The notes: a model not told the origin generated them from the letters alone. A stretch of DNA of 64,000 nt from Nitrososphaeria archaeon (GCA_026982095.1 JALSHT010000005.1:23745-87744); one strand, 5' to 3'. Positions 1 through 10,609 are shown, numbered from the stretch's first letter. A program made the numbers and translations.

Positions 1-1
1 G

Positions 2-279
2 AATGGTGCTAAAGCATTGGGTTATAGTAATCTAGGGGTTATTGACGTTGGCTTTCTCGCCGATATCACTGTTATAGATTTTGATAAACCTCATCTAAAA
101 CCTGTGTATGACGTGTATAGCCATATCGTCTATGCGGTTAGGAAGTCAGATGTCTATGCAACGATCGTCAATGGTAAAGTCCTATATATCGATGGGCAGT
201 ATACTACCCTAGATATAGATGATGTTATGCATAAGGTTGAGAGGAGGGCATATGAATTGGCTGAGAAGGTGCGTGGAGG

Positions 280-283
<4 letters not shown>
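2..283 (+). CDS. mtaD: MTA/SAH deaminase, C-terminal part (5' end outside window)
   Basis: The reading frame is open from base 2, so the gene starts before the window. The visible 93 residues match the C-terminal end of the amidohydrolase superfamily: a GALGY-like turn, then GVIDVGFLADITVID (the strand that closes the composite beta domain), KPHLKPVYD, and the VNGKVLYIDG motif. KPHL and the 'YxxxSHIVYAVRKSDV' pattern are typical of methylthioadenosine/S-adenosylhomocysteine deaminases (SsnA/MtaD type). The family deaminates SAH or MTA to the inosyl forms. The stop codon overlaps the start of the SAH hydrolase gene, so the two are probably translationally coupled and act together in recycling the product of methyltransferases. 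Metal-binding residues lie outside the window, so function rests on the C-terminal pattern and on context. Confidence 0.75.
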
Positions 284-3707
<3,424 letters not shown>

Positions 3708-3735
3708 TCACCACACCCATACACATATCTACATG

Positions 3736-3743
3736 TTTATAAA
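3736..3743 (-). promoter_or_regulatory. TATA box of cdc48
   Basis: On the minus strand the AT-rich gap contains TTTATAAA about 38 bases before the cdc48 ATG. Counting 26 bases gives a start site about 12 bases upstream of the ATG, leaving a short leader with a GGTGA-type ribosome site. The element sits inside a 10-bp perfect palindrome, GTTTATAAAC. Confidence 0.55.
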
Positions 3744-3820
3744 CTTTATCTTTTTATTTTTACATTTTTATTTTTTTAGTATTTTCACAATTTTTTATTT
3801 TTTAATTTTCATTTCGAAAA

Positions 3821-3828
3821 GTATAATT
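3821..3828 (+). promoter_or_regulatory. TATA box of the Nudix gene (leaderless)
   Basis: GTATAATT, preceded by a purine-rich CGAAAA resembling a BRE, is centred about 28 bases before the first start codon of the Nudix gene. There is no ribosome site near the start, so a leaderless transcript is expected. Confidence 0.45.
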
Positions 3829-3852
3829 ATTGCTGAATGTTTTTATTGAGCT

Positions 3853-4371
3853 GTGATGAGGGAGGTATTTCGAGGGCGTCGGTTCAAGGTTCTCTCTGGA
3901 GAGGTGGTGCTTCCTTCTGGAATGAGTGTAGTTAGGGATGTCGTGGATTTTGGGGAGTCGGTTGTAATCCTCCCAAAGCATGGCGACTCTATAATCATGA
4001 TTAGGCAGTATAGGCCTGCCGTAGGAAAATGGATTTACGAATTGCCAGCGGGTGTTGTTGAGGAGGGTGAAGATCCTGTTGTGACTGCTGAGAGGGAGTT
4101 GGTTGAGGAGACGGGTTACAAGCCTAAGAGGATTGATAGGCTATTCTCCATGTATCTATCTCCTGGCTATAGTAACGAGTATATGTATAGCTTCCTGGCC
4201 TGGGACCTAGAGTATATAGGTGCGAGGCCTGAGGAGGGGGAGGAGATTAAGGTTTTGAAGATGGGTTTAGATAAGGTTGTAAACATGATTTATACTGGTG
4301 AGATCATTGACGCCAAGACTATTGCAACAGTGTTGTATTATGTATATGGTAAAAAGGATAGTTTATTATAG
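3853..4371 (+). CDS. Nudix hydrolase, ADP-ribose pyrophosphatase-like
   Basis: 172 residues with a full Nudix box at about 67-89 (G-x5-E-x7-REL-x-EETGY), which binds the metal ions and cleaves nucleoside diphosphates linked to a second moiety. The preceding IRQYRPAVGKWIYELPAG segment and the following LYLSPGYSNE region are typical of the ADP-ribose pyrophosphatase branch (NudF-like), which turns ADP-ribose into AMP and ribose 5-phosphate. The start is GTG at 3853 or the ATG directly after it. A TATA box 28 bases upstream and the absence of a ribosome site suggest a leaderless message. Substrate is inferred, family is certain. Confidence 0.88.
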   Translation: MMREVFRGRRFKVLSGEVVLPSGMSVVRDVVDFGESVVILPKHGDSIIMIRQYRPAVGKWIYELPAGVVEEGEDPVVTAERELVEETGYKPKRIDRLFSMYLSPGYSNEYMYSFLAWDLEYIGARPEEGEEIKVLKMGLDKVVNMIYTGEIIDAKTIATVLYYVYGKKDSLL

Positions 4372-4372
4372 A

Positions 4373-4660
4373 TTACTTCTTTAGGCTCTCGATAAAGTCA
4401 TCAACCTTTATGGCAGGCATTGTCTGAGTCCTTACAGTGCCTCTGCTGTTTAGCTCTAGCATAGCCTTCATGACCGTTTCGTTATCCGGAGCTTCCACAA
4501 CATTTACAAAGTCATATTCTCCCAGTACTACATACTGCTCCAACACCTTAACCCCCATCTCCTCCAGCTCTTGATTCACCTCCTTAATCCTGTCGGGCTT
4601 TATCTTTACAGTCTTACTCCCCTCGTCAGTAAGTTTAGAGAGAACGATGAATAACGGCAC
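4373..4660 (-). CDS. GYD-domain protein
   Basis: About 95 residues. The core reads PLFIVLSKLTDEG near the start, VLGEYDFVNVVEAPD in the middle and an RTQTMPAI strand near the end. This is the pattern of the small GYD family (ferredoxin-like alpha/beta fold, named for a conserved Gly-Tyr-Asp; here GEYDF). Its function is unknown in most organisms. An upstream GTG at 4672 would add four residues, but the conserved family start is at the GTG at 4660, directly before PLFIV. It is convergent with the Nudix gene with one base between stops. Tail end of a short unit beginning after the tRNA gene. Confidence 0.75.
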   Translation of the reverse strand: MPLFIVLSKLTDEGSKTVKIKPDRIKEVNQELEEMGVKVLEQYVVLGEYDFVNVVEAPDNETVMKAMLELNSRGTVRTQTMPAIKVDDFIESLKK

Positions 4661-4732
4661 TTCAATACACACCCTATTAAATACAGTTGTGGGTTGTAAA
4701 AATTTTTCGTAGTTAATACTGTGTGGAGAAGA

Positions 4733-4821
4733 TGGTGGAGGGGGTGGGATTTGAACCCACGAAGGCCTACGCCACGCGGTCCTAAGCCGCGCCCCGTTGG
4801 CCAGGCTAGGGGAACCCCTCC
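4733..4821 (-). tRNA. tRNA-Leu (anticodon UAG)
   Basis: A cloverleaf can be folded by eye on the minus strand. The acceptor stem is GGAGGGG with CCCCTCC, followed by discriminator A and an encoded CCA. The anticodon stem is CGCGG/CCGCG around the loop CTTAGGA, giving anticodon UAG (codon CUA, leucine). The T arm is GTGGG-TTCAAAT-CCCAC. A long variable arm lies between the anticodon and T arms, as in class II leucine tRNAs. Length is 86 bases plus CCA, with no intron. The encoded CCA is notable since many archaeal genes lack it. Confidence 0.95.
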
Positions 4822-4843
4822 AAGCATTAAACGTAGGTACTTC

Positions 4844-4851
4844 TAATATAG
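4844..4851 (-). promoter_or_regulatory. TATA box of tRNA-Leu
   Basis: On the minus strand CTATATTA is centred 26 bases before the first base of the mature tRNA, so transcription would begin at or next to the tRNA 5' end. Confidence 0.5.
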
Positions 4852-4914
4852 ATGATTGTATATCTTCATGTTTTTAAGGATTTGAGGTTTTGATGTGGAT
4901 TTTGTTCTATATAC

Positions 4915-4922
4915 AAGGAGGT
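4915..4922 (+). promoter_or_regulatory. Ribosome binding site deciding the IPCT start
   Basis: AAGGAGGT, a near-perfect match to the 16S tail, ends eight bases before ATG 4931. It lies inside the longer open frame that begins at GTG 4895. This selects the downstream ATG, which is also where the nucleotidyltransferase homology begins. Confidence 0.7.
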
Positions 4923-4930
4923 ATTGTCAT

Positions 4931-5662
4931 ATGACCTGTGGGATGGTGTTGGCTTCTGGATATGGGTCTAGGCTTAGAGGATATGTAGATATTCCTAAAT
5001 ACTTTGTAGATATCTTCGGGAGGCCTCTTATAGAGTATGTCCTATACTCTATGTGTAGATCTGGGGTTGATGATCTGTATGTAGTGGTTAATGAATTGAC
5101 TAGGAGGTATCTGGTATCCTCTGGTTTGATAGAAAAATATGGAGTTGACGTTATCGTTAATCCCCGCCCAGAATTGGAGAATGGATATACACTTCTCTAC
5201 TCCCTGTCTGTAGTTGATGATGTGTCTGTTTTGGTCTCTGTTGCTGACCATATATACCCACCGTCAATATTGAGGAGCCTTGTAGACGTAGATGGAGATA
5301 TAGTGATTGCGGGGGATCCTGATCCATTATACATAGATATTGGTGAGGCTACTAAGATAAGGGCTTTGGGAGAACGTGTCTTGGAGGTTGGGAAGGGTCT
5401 GGATGTCTTCTCTCATATAGATATGGGGGTCTTCCATATTGATCGAGATAAGATTCTATCGATAACTAGGCCCCTATTTGATAAGTTTGAGGGATTTACA
5501 ATATCTGAAGTTATAAATTGGGTTGTGGCTGGTGGTGGAGAAGTTCTTGTGAAGAGTTTTTCCGGTTTCCCCTGGAGAGATATTGATGTACCGCGGGATA
5601 TAGAGTATGTATTTAACGATGACTTCAGAATTAGAGTATCTCGTGTATTTGGGTGGGTGTAA
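4931..5662 (+). CDS. Inositol-1-phosphate cytidylyltransferase-like nucleotidyltransferase
   Basis: About 243 residues of the sugar-nucleotide transferase fold. It has the N-terminal GMVLASGYGSRLRG loop (G-x-G-x-R-L), then PKYFVDIFGRPLIEY with the conserved lysine, VADH in the metal-binding position, and a late WRDIDVPRD segment. The next gene, four bases downstream, is a CDP-alcohol phosphotransferase. That pairing is the known two-gene arrangement for di-myo-inositol-1,1'-phosphate synthesis, in which CTP and inositol-1-phosphate give CDP-inositol. In many hyperthermophiles the two activities are fused; here they are separate. The start at 4931 is chosen because of the AAGGAGGT ribosome site and family homology; a GTG at 4895 would add 12 unmatched residues. 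Confidence 0.8.
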   Translation: MTCGMVLASGYGSRLRGYVDIPKYFVDIFGRPLIEYVLYSMCRSGVDDLYVVVNELTRRYLVSSGLIEKYGVDVIVNPRPELENGYTLLYSLSVVDDVSVLVSVADHIYPPSILRSLVDVDGDIVIAGDPDPLYIDIGEATKIRALGERVLEVGKGLDVFSHIDMGVFHIDRDKILSITRPLFDKFEGFTISEVINWVVAGGGEVLVKSFSGFPWRDIDVPRDIEYVFNDDFRIRVSRVFGWV

Positions 5663-5665
5663 GAT

Positions 5666-6313
5666 ATGGAGTGGTCTAAACCCACTGATGGCATCGTCTC
5701 TCGATATATTAACAGGAAGATTAGTGGTTTGATAACATCTTTTATCATTAGAAAGGAGTTGGGCATAACTCCTACTCACATCAGTCTCCTATCTTTTCTA
5801 TTGGGTTTATCTGCATCAGTGCTGTACGTGTTGGGAGGTATAGTCTTGGCGGGCTTCATCCTTCAGCTTTCTTCAATATTAGACGGGGTAGATGGGGAGT
5901 TGGCTAGGGCTAGGGGTTTAACTAGTAAATTGGGAGAGTTTATTGATACGATGCTAGATAGAGGAGTAAATATACTTGCCTATATCTCAATTACATATTA
6001 CCTATATAGCGTATCACCAGACATCTATATTGTCCTGCTGGGCCTACTCTCACTTAGTGGAGATATGTTGGTGACTTACTTCCATGCAGTGGTTAAGAAA
6101 GATTTCAATGTTCATCCAGCCTCTGTTGGGAGTTTTCCACCTTTGGCGTCTAGGGATGTCAGGATATTCATATTATTCCTCGCCTCACTAGGTGCGCTTC
6201 TTTATATTGAATTGCTTATTTATGGCCTTGCTCTGATCTTTTTAATCAGCTATCTTTATCTAGTGATTAAGGGCTTTGAGGTGGTAAGGAGCATCAAGTC
6301 TGGTCTAATATAG
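5666..6313 (+). CDS. CDP-alcohol phosphatidyltransferase, probable DIP-phosphate synthase
   Basis: 215 residues, hydrophobic, with about five or six membrane segments. It has the diagnostic CDP-alcohol phosphotransferase motif DGVDGELARA...GEFIDTMLDRG (D-x2-DG-x2-AR-x8-G-x3-D-x3-D). Alone this family makes archaeal ether phospholipid head groups. Next to a CDP-inositol-making enzyme, the likely reaction joins CDP-inositol with inositol-1-phosphate to give phosphorylated di-myo-inositol phosphate, a thermoprotective solute. A separate phosphatase would finish the pathway; none is obvious nearby. Archaetidylinositol-phosphate synthase is the main alternative. The 3' end overlaps the convergent hexulose-phosphate synthase gene by 20 bases. 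Confidence 0.8.
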   Translation: MEWSKPTDGIVSRYINRKISGLITSFIIRKELGITPTHISLLSFLLGLSASVLYVLGGIVLAGFILQLSSILDGVDGELARARGLTSKLGEFIDTMLDRGVNILAYISITYYLYSVSPDIYIVLLGLLSLSGDMLVTYFHAVVKKDFNVHPASVGSFPPLASRDVRIFILFLASLGALLYIELLIYGLALIFLISYLYLVIKGFEVVRSIKSGLI

Positions 6314-6938
6314 TTTTTAACAGTTTTGCCTCCTTCAAAGGGTGTTTAGACCTGGTTATCCCGCCCCCAACTATAAACACTTCTATCTCCTTAAATGGAA
6401 GTAATGTCCATATGTTCTCACTGTTTATCCCGCCTGCAACAGCTAATTTCCCGTATCTAGCTATCTCTCCATTTCTCTTACTCAGTATGTTATGTGGTGT
6501 TATTCCTGTCTCCTGCATATCAATTCCGCTATGTATCAATATGTAGGTGGGCTGTACGGACGCTGCATCAAGTTTCTTTAGTATCTCCGACGGGTTTGTT
6601 AGTCCTATCGTGTCAACATATGACACTCCATTGTATTTAGAGGCTGTCTCTACCACATCCCGTATAGTCTTTGGATGCGCTGCTGCTAGCACGGTTACAC
6701 CATAAGCCCCACTGTTGAATGCTATCTCCGCCTCTAGGGCTCCGGTATCCATTATCTTCATATCGGCTATGATGGGCTTTCCAGTCTCGTCGGAGAGTCT
6801 CTCTACACATTTTATCCCATTGGATTTTATTAATGGTGTCCCCGCCTCTATATAATCTACTACATCAGAGACTTCTAACGCTATCTCCACAGCCTTCTCA
6901 AGATCTATGAAGTCAAGGGCTACCTGTAGTTTCCGCAT
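6294..6938 (-). CDS. hps: 3-hexulose-6-phosphate synthase
   Basis: 214 residues of the OMP-decarboxylase-like TIM barrel. It begins LQVALDFIDLEKA, carries the catalytic D-x-K-x2-D motif as DMKIMD, and ends with AVAGGI and VFIVGGGI phosphate-binding loops. Known reaction: ribulose 5-phosphate plus formaldehyde interconverting with hexulose 6-phosphate. In archaea lacking the oxidative pentose pathway it runs in reverse to make pentoses. The next gene in the same operon is ribose-5-phosphate isomerase B, overlapping its start by 19 bases, which supports a pentose-supply role. The partner 6-phospho-3-hexuloisomerase is not in the window. Confidence 0.87.
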   Translation of the reverse strand: MRKLQVALDFIDLEKAVEIALEVSDVVDYIEAGTPLIKSNGIKCVERLSDETGKPIIADMKIMDTGALEAEIAFNSGAYGVTVLAAAHPKTIRDVVETASKYNGVSYVDTIGLTNPSEILKKLDAASVQPTYILIHSGIDMQETGITPHNILSKRNGEIARYGKLAVAGGINSENIWTLLPFKEIEVFIVGGGITRSKHPLKEAKLLKTILDQT

Positions 6939-7378
6939 ATTCTCCTCTCCAGGGCCTCTATCTTGCTCACCCTCCTCTCATGCCTCCCCCCATCGAAACC
7001 TGCCTCTAACCATATCTTCACCCTATTAAACCCTTCTTCCATGCTCATAGTTCTCCCTCCTAGGCAGATTATATTTGCCTTGTTATGTCTGGCTATAAGC
7101 TCAGCAACTTCGTCTGAATAAGCTATCCCTGCCCTAACGTTTGGAAATTTGTTGGCTACTATGGACATCCCTATCCCAGTTCCGCATATCAGGATACCTT
7201 TCTCAATATCTCCTTTGGACACTTTCTCAGCTAGTTTAGCGCCGTAGTCGGGGTAGTCCACACTGTCCTCTGATTCGGGACCGAGGTCTATAACCTCATA
7301 ACCCATCTTTTCCAAATGTTTCTTTATGAATTTTTTCATCTTGTATCCCGCATGGTCTGAGGCTATACCGATCTTCAT
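6920..7378 (-). CDS. rpiB: Ribose-5-phosphate isomerase B
   Basis: About 152 residues of the RpiB/LacAB family. It has the SDHAGY motif with the active histidine near the N terminus, DYPDYG, GILICGTGIGMSI with the catalytic cysteine, and the GGRHERRV phosphate-binding end. It interconverts ribose 5-phosphate and ribulose 5-phosphate. Archaea usually use the unrelated RpiA, so this bacterial-type enzyme probably came by transfer. The start is the ATG at 7378; a TTG six bases earlier is also in frame. A TATA-like TATTTAA lies near 7411-7418 on this strand, about 36 bases upstream, giving a leader of about ten bases. First gene of the rpiB-hps operon. Confidence 0.92.
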   Translation of the reverse strand: MKIGIASDHAGYKMKKFIKKHLEKMGYEVIDLGPESEDSVDYPDYGAKLAEKVSKGDIEKGILICGTGIGMSIVANKFPNVRAGIAYSDEVAELIARHNKANIICLGGRTMSMEEGFNRVKIWLEAGFDGGRHERRVSKIEALERRICGNYR

Positions 7379-7451
7379 TTTCAAAAGGAAATATACCGCA
7401 TCTAATTAGTTAAATACCTCCCTTAGGAGGATTTCTGTTATAGACACTATT

Positions 7452-8051
7452 TCACGTCTCCATCTCCATGTACTCAATTAGATTGATGCCGTGCTTCATG
7501 AGGATCCTATACAGTTTATTTAGAGGTACGCCTACTACGCTGTAGAAATCTCCTTCTATCTTCTCGATAAAAAGTGATGCTAACCCCTGTATCCTATATC
7601 CACCGGCAAATTTCCAGTACTCCTCATTTTCTACATGCCATCGGATTTCTTCCTCAGAGAGTTCTTTGAACCATACCCTTGCCTCCCCATAATCAGTCTT
7701 TATCTCGCCATCAATGTATATAGCCATTCCTGTAAACACATTGTGTGACTTCCCTGACAATAGTTTGAGCATTGATATGGCCTCCTCCATATCCTTAGGT
7801 TTACCTAGTATCTCATTATCAACAGCTACAACTGTATCGAAGGTTATTATCACCCCGTCCAAATGCCTCCTGGCTTCTCTACATTTTAATATGCTGTTCA
7901 TGAGAACAGTTTCAACAGGGTCTTCAAACTTACTCTCAGGCACATCAATGGAGTAGAAATTTACCTTTATACCTAGGCTCTGGAATATCCATTTCCTACC
8001 TATCGATTTGGTTACTACATATATGGGTTTTTTCATCATCGTCAAAATCAT
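7452..8051 (-). CDS. maf: Maf-like nucleoside triphosphate pyrophosphatase
   Basis: About 200 residues of the Maf/HAM1-fold family. It has FDTVVAVDNEILGKP (catalytic aspartate), LSGKSHNVFTG, a KFAGGYRIQG stretch and YSVVGVPL near the end. These proteins hydrolyse non-canonical or pyrimidine nucleoside triphosphates to monophosphates. The usual N-terminal substrate-binding SxSPRR is altered: the corresponding VTKSIGRKWIFQ keeps only S and R. A TATA-like element centred near 8077 on this strand sits 26 bases before ATG 8051, so that start (leaderless) was chosen over ATG 8066. ATG 8036 is another option. Confidence 0.85.
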   Translation of the reverse strand: MILTMMKKPIYVVTKSIGRKWIFQSLGIKVNFYSIDVPESKFEDPVETVLMNSILKCREARRHLDGVIITFDTVVAVDNEILGKPKDMEEAISMLKLLSGKSHNVFTGMAIYIDGEIKTDYGEARVWFKELSEEEIRWHVENEEYWKFAGGYRIQGLASLFIEKIEGDFYSVVGVPLNKLYRILMKHGINLIEYMEMET

Positions 8052-8087
8052 ATTGATTGTTTGCATAATTGGATAAATATATTGGCT

Positions 8088-8150
8088 TGGGATGATGACG
8101 CTCGAAAGGTTTGAGCCTCAGGCGATGATGATAGTTGGGTGTCTGACTGA
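8088..8150 (+). ncRNA. Candidate C/D box guide sRNA
   Basis: The intergenic space holds C and C' boxes with the same sequence, ATGATGA at 8092-8098 and 8125-8131. A D'-like CTCA lies at 8117-8120 and canonical CTGA D boxes at 8143-8146 and 8147-8150. The order C-D'-C'-D within about 60 bases, the four-base D'-C' spacer and an 11-base D guide fit archaeal box C/D RNAs that guide 2'-O-methylation. The first guide interval (18 bases) is longer than usual and D' is non-canonical. Targets were not determined. No other gene explains the block. Confidence 0.5.
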
Positions 8151-8158
8151 AAAGGTTA

Positions 8159-8178
8159 TTTGCAAAAGTCTTTGCAAA
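8159..8178. promoter_or_regulatory. Paired TTTGCAAA palindromes, possible operator
   Basis: Two copies of the perfect 8-bp palindrome TTTGCAAA start 12 bases apart (8159 and 8171). They end about 20 bases before the TATA box of the unknown operon. This is the usual place for an archaeal activator or repressor site. No regulator can be assigned. Confidence 0.35.
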
Positions 8179-8196
8179 TTCAAATTAAAAGGGTCC

Positions 8197-8204
8197 TTAT
8201 AAAG
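8197..8204 (+). promoter_or_regulatory. TATA box of the RecA-like operon
   Basis: TTATAAAG is centred 26 bases before GTG 8226, with GGGTCC in the BRE position. It fits a leaderless transcript starting at that GTG and argues against the longer frame from TTG 8160, whose first 22 codons would lie upstream of the start site. Confidence 0.5.
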
Positions 8205-8225
8205 CCAAAACCCCCCTATTTAGCG

Positions 8226-9368
8226 GTGTCTTTCTTGAAGCTTAGGTACGGAGATGGGTCTAGAGAGTTTGATAACGACTCGTTTAGGAAGTCTATAACC
8301 GTGTATATTGGAGACTATACCTCATCACTTATTGAAGAACTTGTTGTTGATGACGGGATACAAGTGATACTTCATGATGTGAGAGGCTGGTATAGGGTAG
8401 GTAGGAAGATCTTCTACGGTATAGATTTAAGGGTTGATCTGCTAAGATACCCATATCATTTCTCATATGCCCTTGACTCTGTATCTAAACTAATCGATCT
8501 CAGGCTATATAGGTGGAAGATGGTTTTGGGTCAGGTAATCAGGGATTTATCGAGAAGCGATAGCCCAACTATCAATAATCTGATAGACACGGTTTATAGG
8601 ATGATGTCTGAGTCTAGTGGTGTTGAGAAGGAGGCGTATGTAGAATTATACCATCTCTTGGACCTGCTGTTTGGAGGCTCAAATCCGGAGGCATGGGATG
8701 CACATGAGTATAAAGTTGATTTTCTACCGGGAGACTTTGTCTTGGATTATAGTCAAGTGGGTTGGTTAGCTGCATTGGTCTCATCTGTAATCACTTCATT
8801 ATCTATGTCTCAATCCTCCATCCATGTTCTACTAGATGCGGATTACCTGGGGTATGCACCACAGCCCCTTCTATGGAGTGTTCTTAGACCGGGTGTTATT
8901 ATCCATGTCCATAAGGTATATCCCAATATTCTTCCATACGTGGATCACGTTATTTGTAAGCAAGGCTGGGTAGATAAGGCATTGTTAAGTAGGTTTAGAT
9001 CGATAGAGGAGGTAGTGGATGAGTACGTCTTATATGATAAAGATGTATATATGGGCATTATCCCAAAACCTGTTGATCATGTTGATGACTTGTCTGGTGA
9101 ACCTGGGGAACAAGTTTCGGAGGACTTGATTGAGATTAACAGAGATCTTGCTAACCACTTGGTTAGAATAGTCCTTGAATACGGGATGTTGAGTGAGGGC
9201 GGGTTCATTGTCCATTCTCCTCGATGGAGGGTTGATGAGGTAATAAGGATGGTTAATTATCTGTGGAGGAAAGGGATTCTGAAGAGGTCGGCGTCGAGAG
9301 GAGGCGTATTCTATAGGCCTACTGTGGAAGCATATAAATTCCTGAGGGAGGAGGGGGATGATGAGTAG
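8226..9368 (+). CDS. Unknown protein with C-terminal winged-helix-like region, operon leader
   Basis: About 380 residues from GTG 8226; the frame extends to TTG 8160, but the promoter lies between them. I do not recognise the family. The N-terminal half is mixed alpha/beta and rich in basic and aromatic residues. The middle (FVLDYSQVGWLAAL, IHVLLDADYLG, VIIHVHKVYP) has alternating strands like a Rossmann or RecA core, but no P-loop. The last 80 residues (LVRIVLEYGMLSEGGF...VDEVIRMVNYLWRKGILKR...GGVFYRPT) look like a winged helix. It overlaps the RecA-like ATPase gene by 11 bases, so the two products probably act together, perhaps as a DNA-binding partner. Cytosolic; no membrane segment seen. 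Confidence 0.7.
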   Translation: MSFLKLRYGDGSREFDNDSFRKSITVYIGDYTSSLIEELVVDDGIQVILHDVRGWYRVGRKIFYGIDLRVDLLRYPYHFSYALDSVSKLIDLRLYRWKMVLGQVIRDLSRSDSPTINNLIDTVYRMMSESSGVEKEAYVELYHLLDLLFGGSNPEAWDAHEYKVDFLPGDFVLDYSQVGWLAALVSSVITSLSMSQSSIHVLLDADYLGYAPQPLLWSVLRPGVIIHVHKVYPNILPYVDHVICKQGWVDKALLSRFRSIEEVVDEYVLYDKDVYMGIIPKPVDHVDDLSGEPGEQVSEDLIEINRDLANHLVRIVLEYGMLSEGGFIVHSPRWRVDEVIRMVNYLWRKGILKRSASRGGVFYRPTVEAYKFLREEGDDE

Positions 9369-10353
9369 GGCTCGTGGAAAATACTTGATTAGAAGTATCC
9401 CTAAGTTAAACGAGTTCTTTATGGGTGGTGTTGGTGAAGGCACTTTAACCCATATTTACGGCCGCTATCAGTCGGGGAAGAGTTTACTAGCTCTTCAGAT
9501 ACTCTATGAATGGGTGTCTTCAGGTGTAGGAAATGCCCTGGTTATTGATTCAGAGCATAGTTTTATGGATAACTTTGGATATATATGGGTAGATAGGTTT
9601 TCAAGAAGGTTCTCGAGTAAAGTAGATTTAAAGACTGTTGTCAAGGCTAGATATTCTATTAAGGGGGGTAAAAGAAAGTATCTAACAGAGGTTAGAACCA
9701 TCCTTCTCGATGTTTTTGAGGATCTAGGGATTGACGTTGATCCGGTGTATTTAAAGAAGGTTTTGGATTACCTCCTTCCTAAGATAGAGCTGAAGTCCGA
9801 AGATAGAGGTGGTAGGTCTATCTATGTATATAACTGTTCGGGTATAGAGGATTTCGCATCTTTGATAGGTTATGAAGCGGCTCTAAAAGCTGGAAGTAAA
9901 TTGTCCGTCTCTGCATCTAGAATATCGGATCCATCAACATCCCCTCTATCCCTATTCATGTCTAAGTATAAAGTAAAATTTCTGTTTGTCGATAGTTTAG
10001 GAGGCTTGCTAAAGAATTACGTATTTAGTTTACAGGACTACCCTGCTAGAGCCGCCATCCTAAACATTGTTCTCCATACTCTCGCAACTATAGCTGATGA
10101 GTATGGTCTGGTCGTACTCGTCTCTAATCATGAGTCTAGATCTCCAGCTAATAACTTCACTTCATTCTATGGAGGTTCTCCAGTGGGATATGGGTTCAAA
10201 TATTCCCTCTATCTTAGGATGAAGTCTCCAAATATTAGGGAGTTAATTGGGTATCGTTCTCCACATCTTCCAGAGGCTGGTTGGAGACTTTCTCTACACC
10301 TATCGGATGAGGGGTTTAAAGAATATGATAAGTCTGATAAGGAGGATGTTTAA
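9358..10353 (+). CDS. RecA/RadA-like ATPase, divergent paralogue
   Basis: 331 residues. The core resembles the RecA/RadA/KaiC superfamily: a short lead (SIPKLNEFFMGGVGEGTLTHI), Walker A GRYQSGKS at 35-42, LVIDSEHSF where RadA has YIDTE, Walker B FLFVDS at 208-213, and LVVLVSNH near the L2 position, followed by GG-x-PVGYGFKYSLYLRM, like the RadA C-terminal core. It lacks the N-terminal helix-hairpin-helix domain of true RadA and carries a basic insertion (about 85-160). It is therefore a paralogue rather than the main recombinase. ATG 9358 sits behind a purine-rich ribosome site. It overlaps both neighbours, in an operon with two membrane proteins. Function unknown. Confidence 0.75.
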   Translation: MMSRARGKYLIRSIPKLNEFFMGGVGEGTLTHIYGRYQSGKSLLALQILYEWVSSGVGNALVIDSEHSFMDNFGYIWVDRFSRRFSSKVDLKTVVKARYSIKGGKRKYLTEVRTILLDVFEDLGIDVDPVYLKKVLDYLLPKIELKSEDRGGRSIYVYNCSGIEDFASLIGYEAALKAGSKLSVSASRISDPSTSPLSLFMSKYKVKFLFVDSLGGLLKNYVFSLQDYPARAAILNIVLHTLATIADEYGLVVLVSNHESRSPANNFTSFYGGSPVGYGFKYSLYLRMKSPNIRELIGYRSPHLPEAGWRLSLHLSDEGFKEYDKSDKEDV

Positions 10354-10609
10354 TGTGGTTATTCCGTTCTTCATAGTCTCTAGTATCGCTGTTAGAGCAA
10401 CTCCATCCATCTCGGACATGTATACCGCTGTTATGTTACTTATGTCGATAATGCTGGCTCTACTCAATGTAGGGTTTGTAAAAGCTCTCCTGATAAATAT
10501 AGCCATATACCTTGTGGTCGTTTTATTATCAATTTATCCATATATGATGCTCCTACTGCTTCTAGCCTTACTTGTCTTTTGGAAGGAGGTGAGGATGATA
10601 TTATGGTAA
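10346..10609 (+). CDS. Small membrane protein, about three transmembrane segments
   Basis: About 87 residues, almost entirely hydrophobic. Segments can be seen at VVIPFFIVSSIAV, then MYTAVMLLMSIMLALLNVGF, and a long VKALLINIAIYLVVVLLSIYPYMMLLLLLALLVF stretch likely to form one or two helices. A short charged end follows. The start is ATG 10346 inside the end of the ATPase gene, or GTG 10355, which has a better spacing to the GGAGG at 10341-10345. Its stop overlaps the next start by seven bases. No family recognised. Its place between an ATPase and an unknown soluble protein suggests a membrane anchor for the operon products. Confidence 0.65.
   Translation: MFNVVIPFFIVSSIAVRATPSISDMYTAVMLLMSIMLALLNVGFVKALLINIAIYLVVVLLSIYPYMMLLLLLALLVFWKEVRMILW

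Noticed and set aside
4606..4827. 73-codon minus-strand ORF
   Set aside because: It runs through the tRNA-Leu gene and into the GYD gene; no protein character.
7425..7440. CCTCC/GGAGG-like inverted repeat between rpiB and maf
   Set aside because: Short stem; part overlaps leader and promoter space of rpiB. Not convincing as a terminator.
9358..10353. RecA-like protein as the main RadA recombinase or as a KaiC clock protein
   Set aside because: No helix-hairpin-helix domain, altered Walker A surroundings, and only one ATPase domain. Better called a divergent paralogue.
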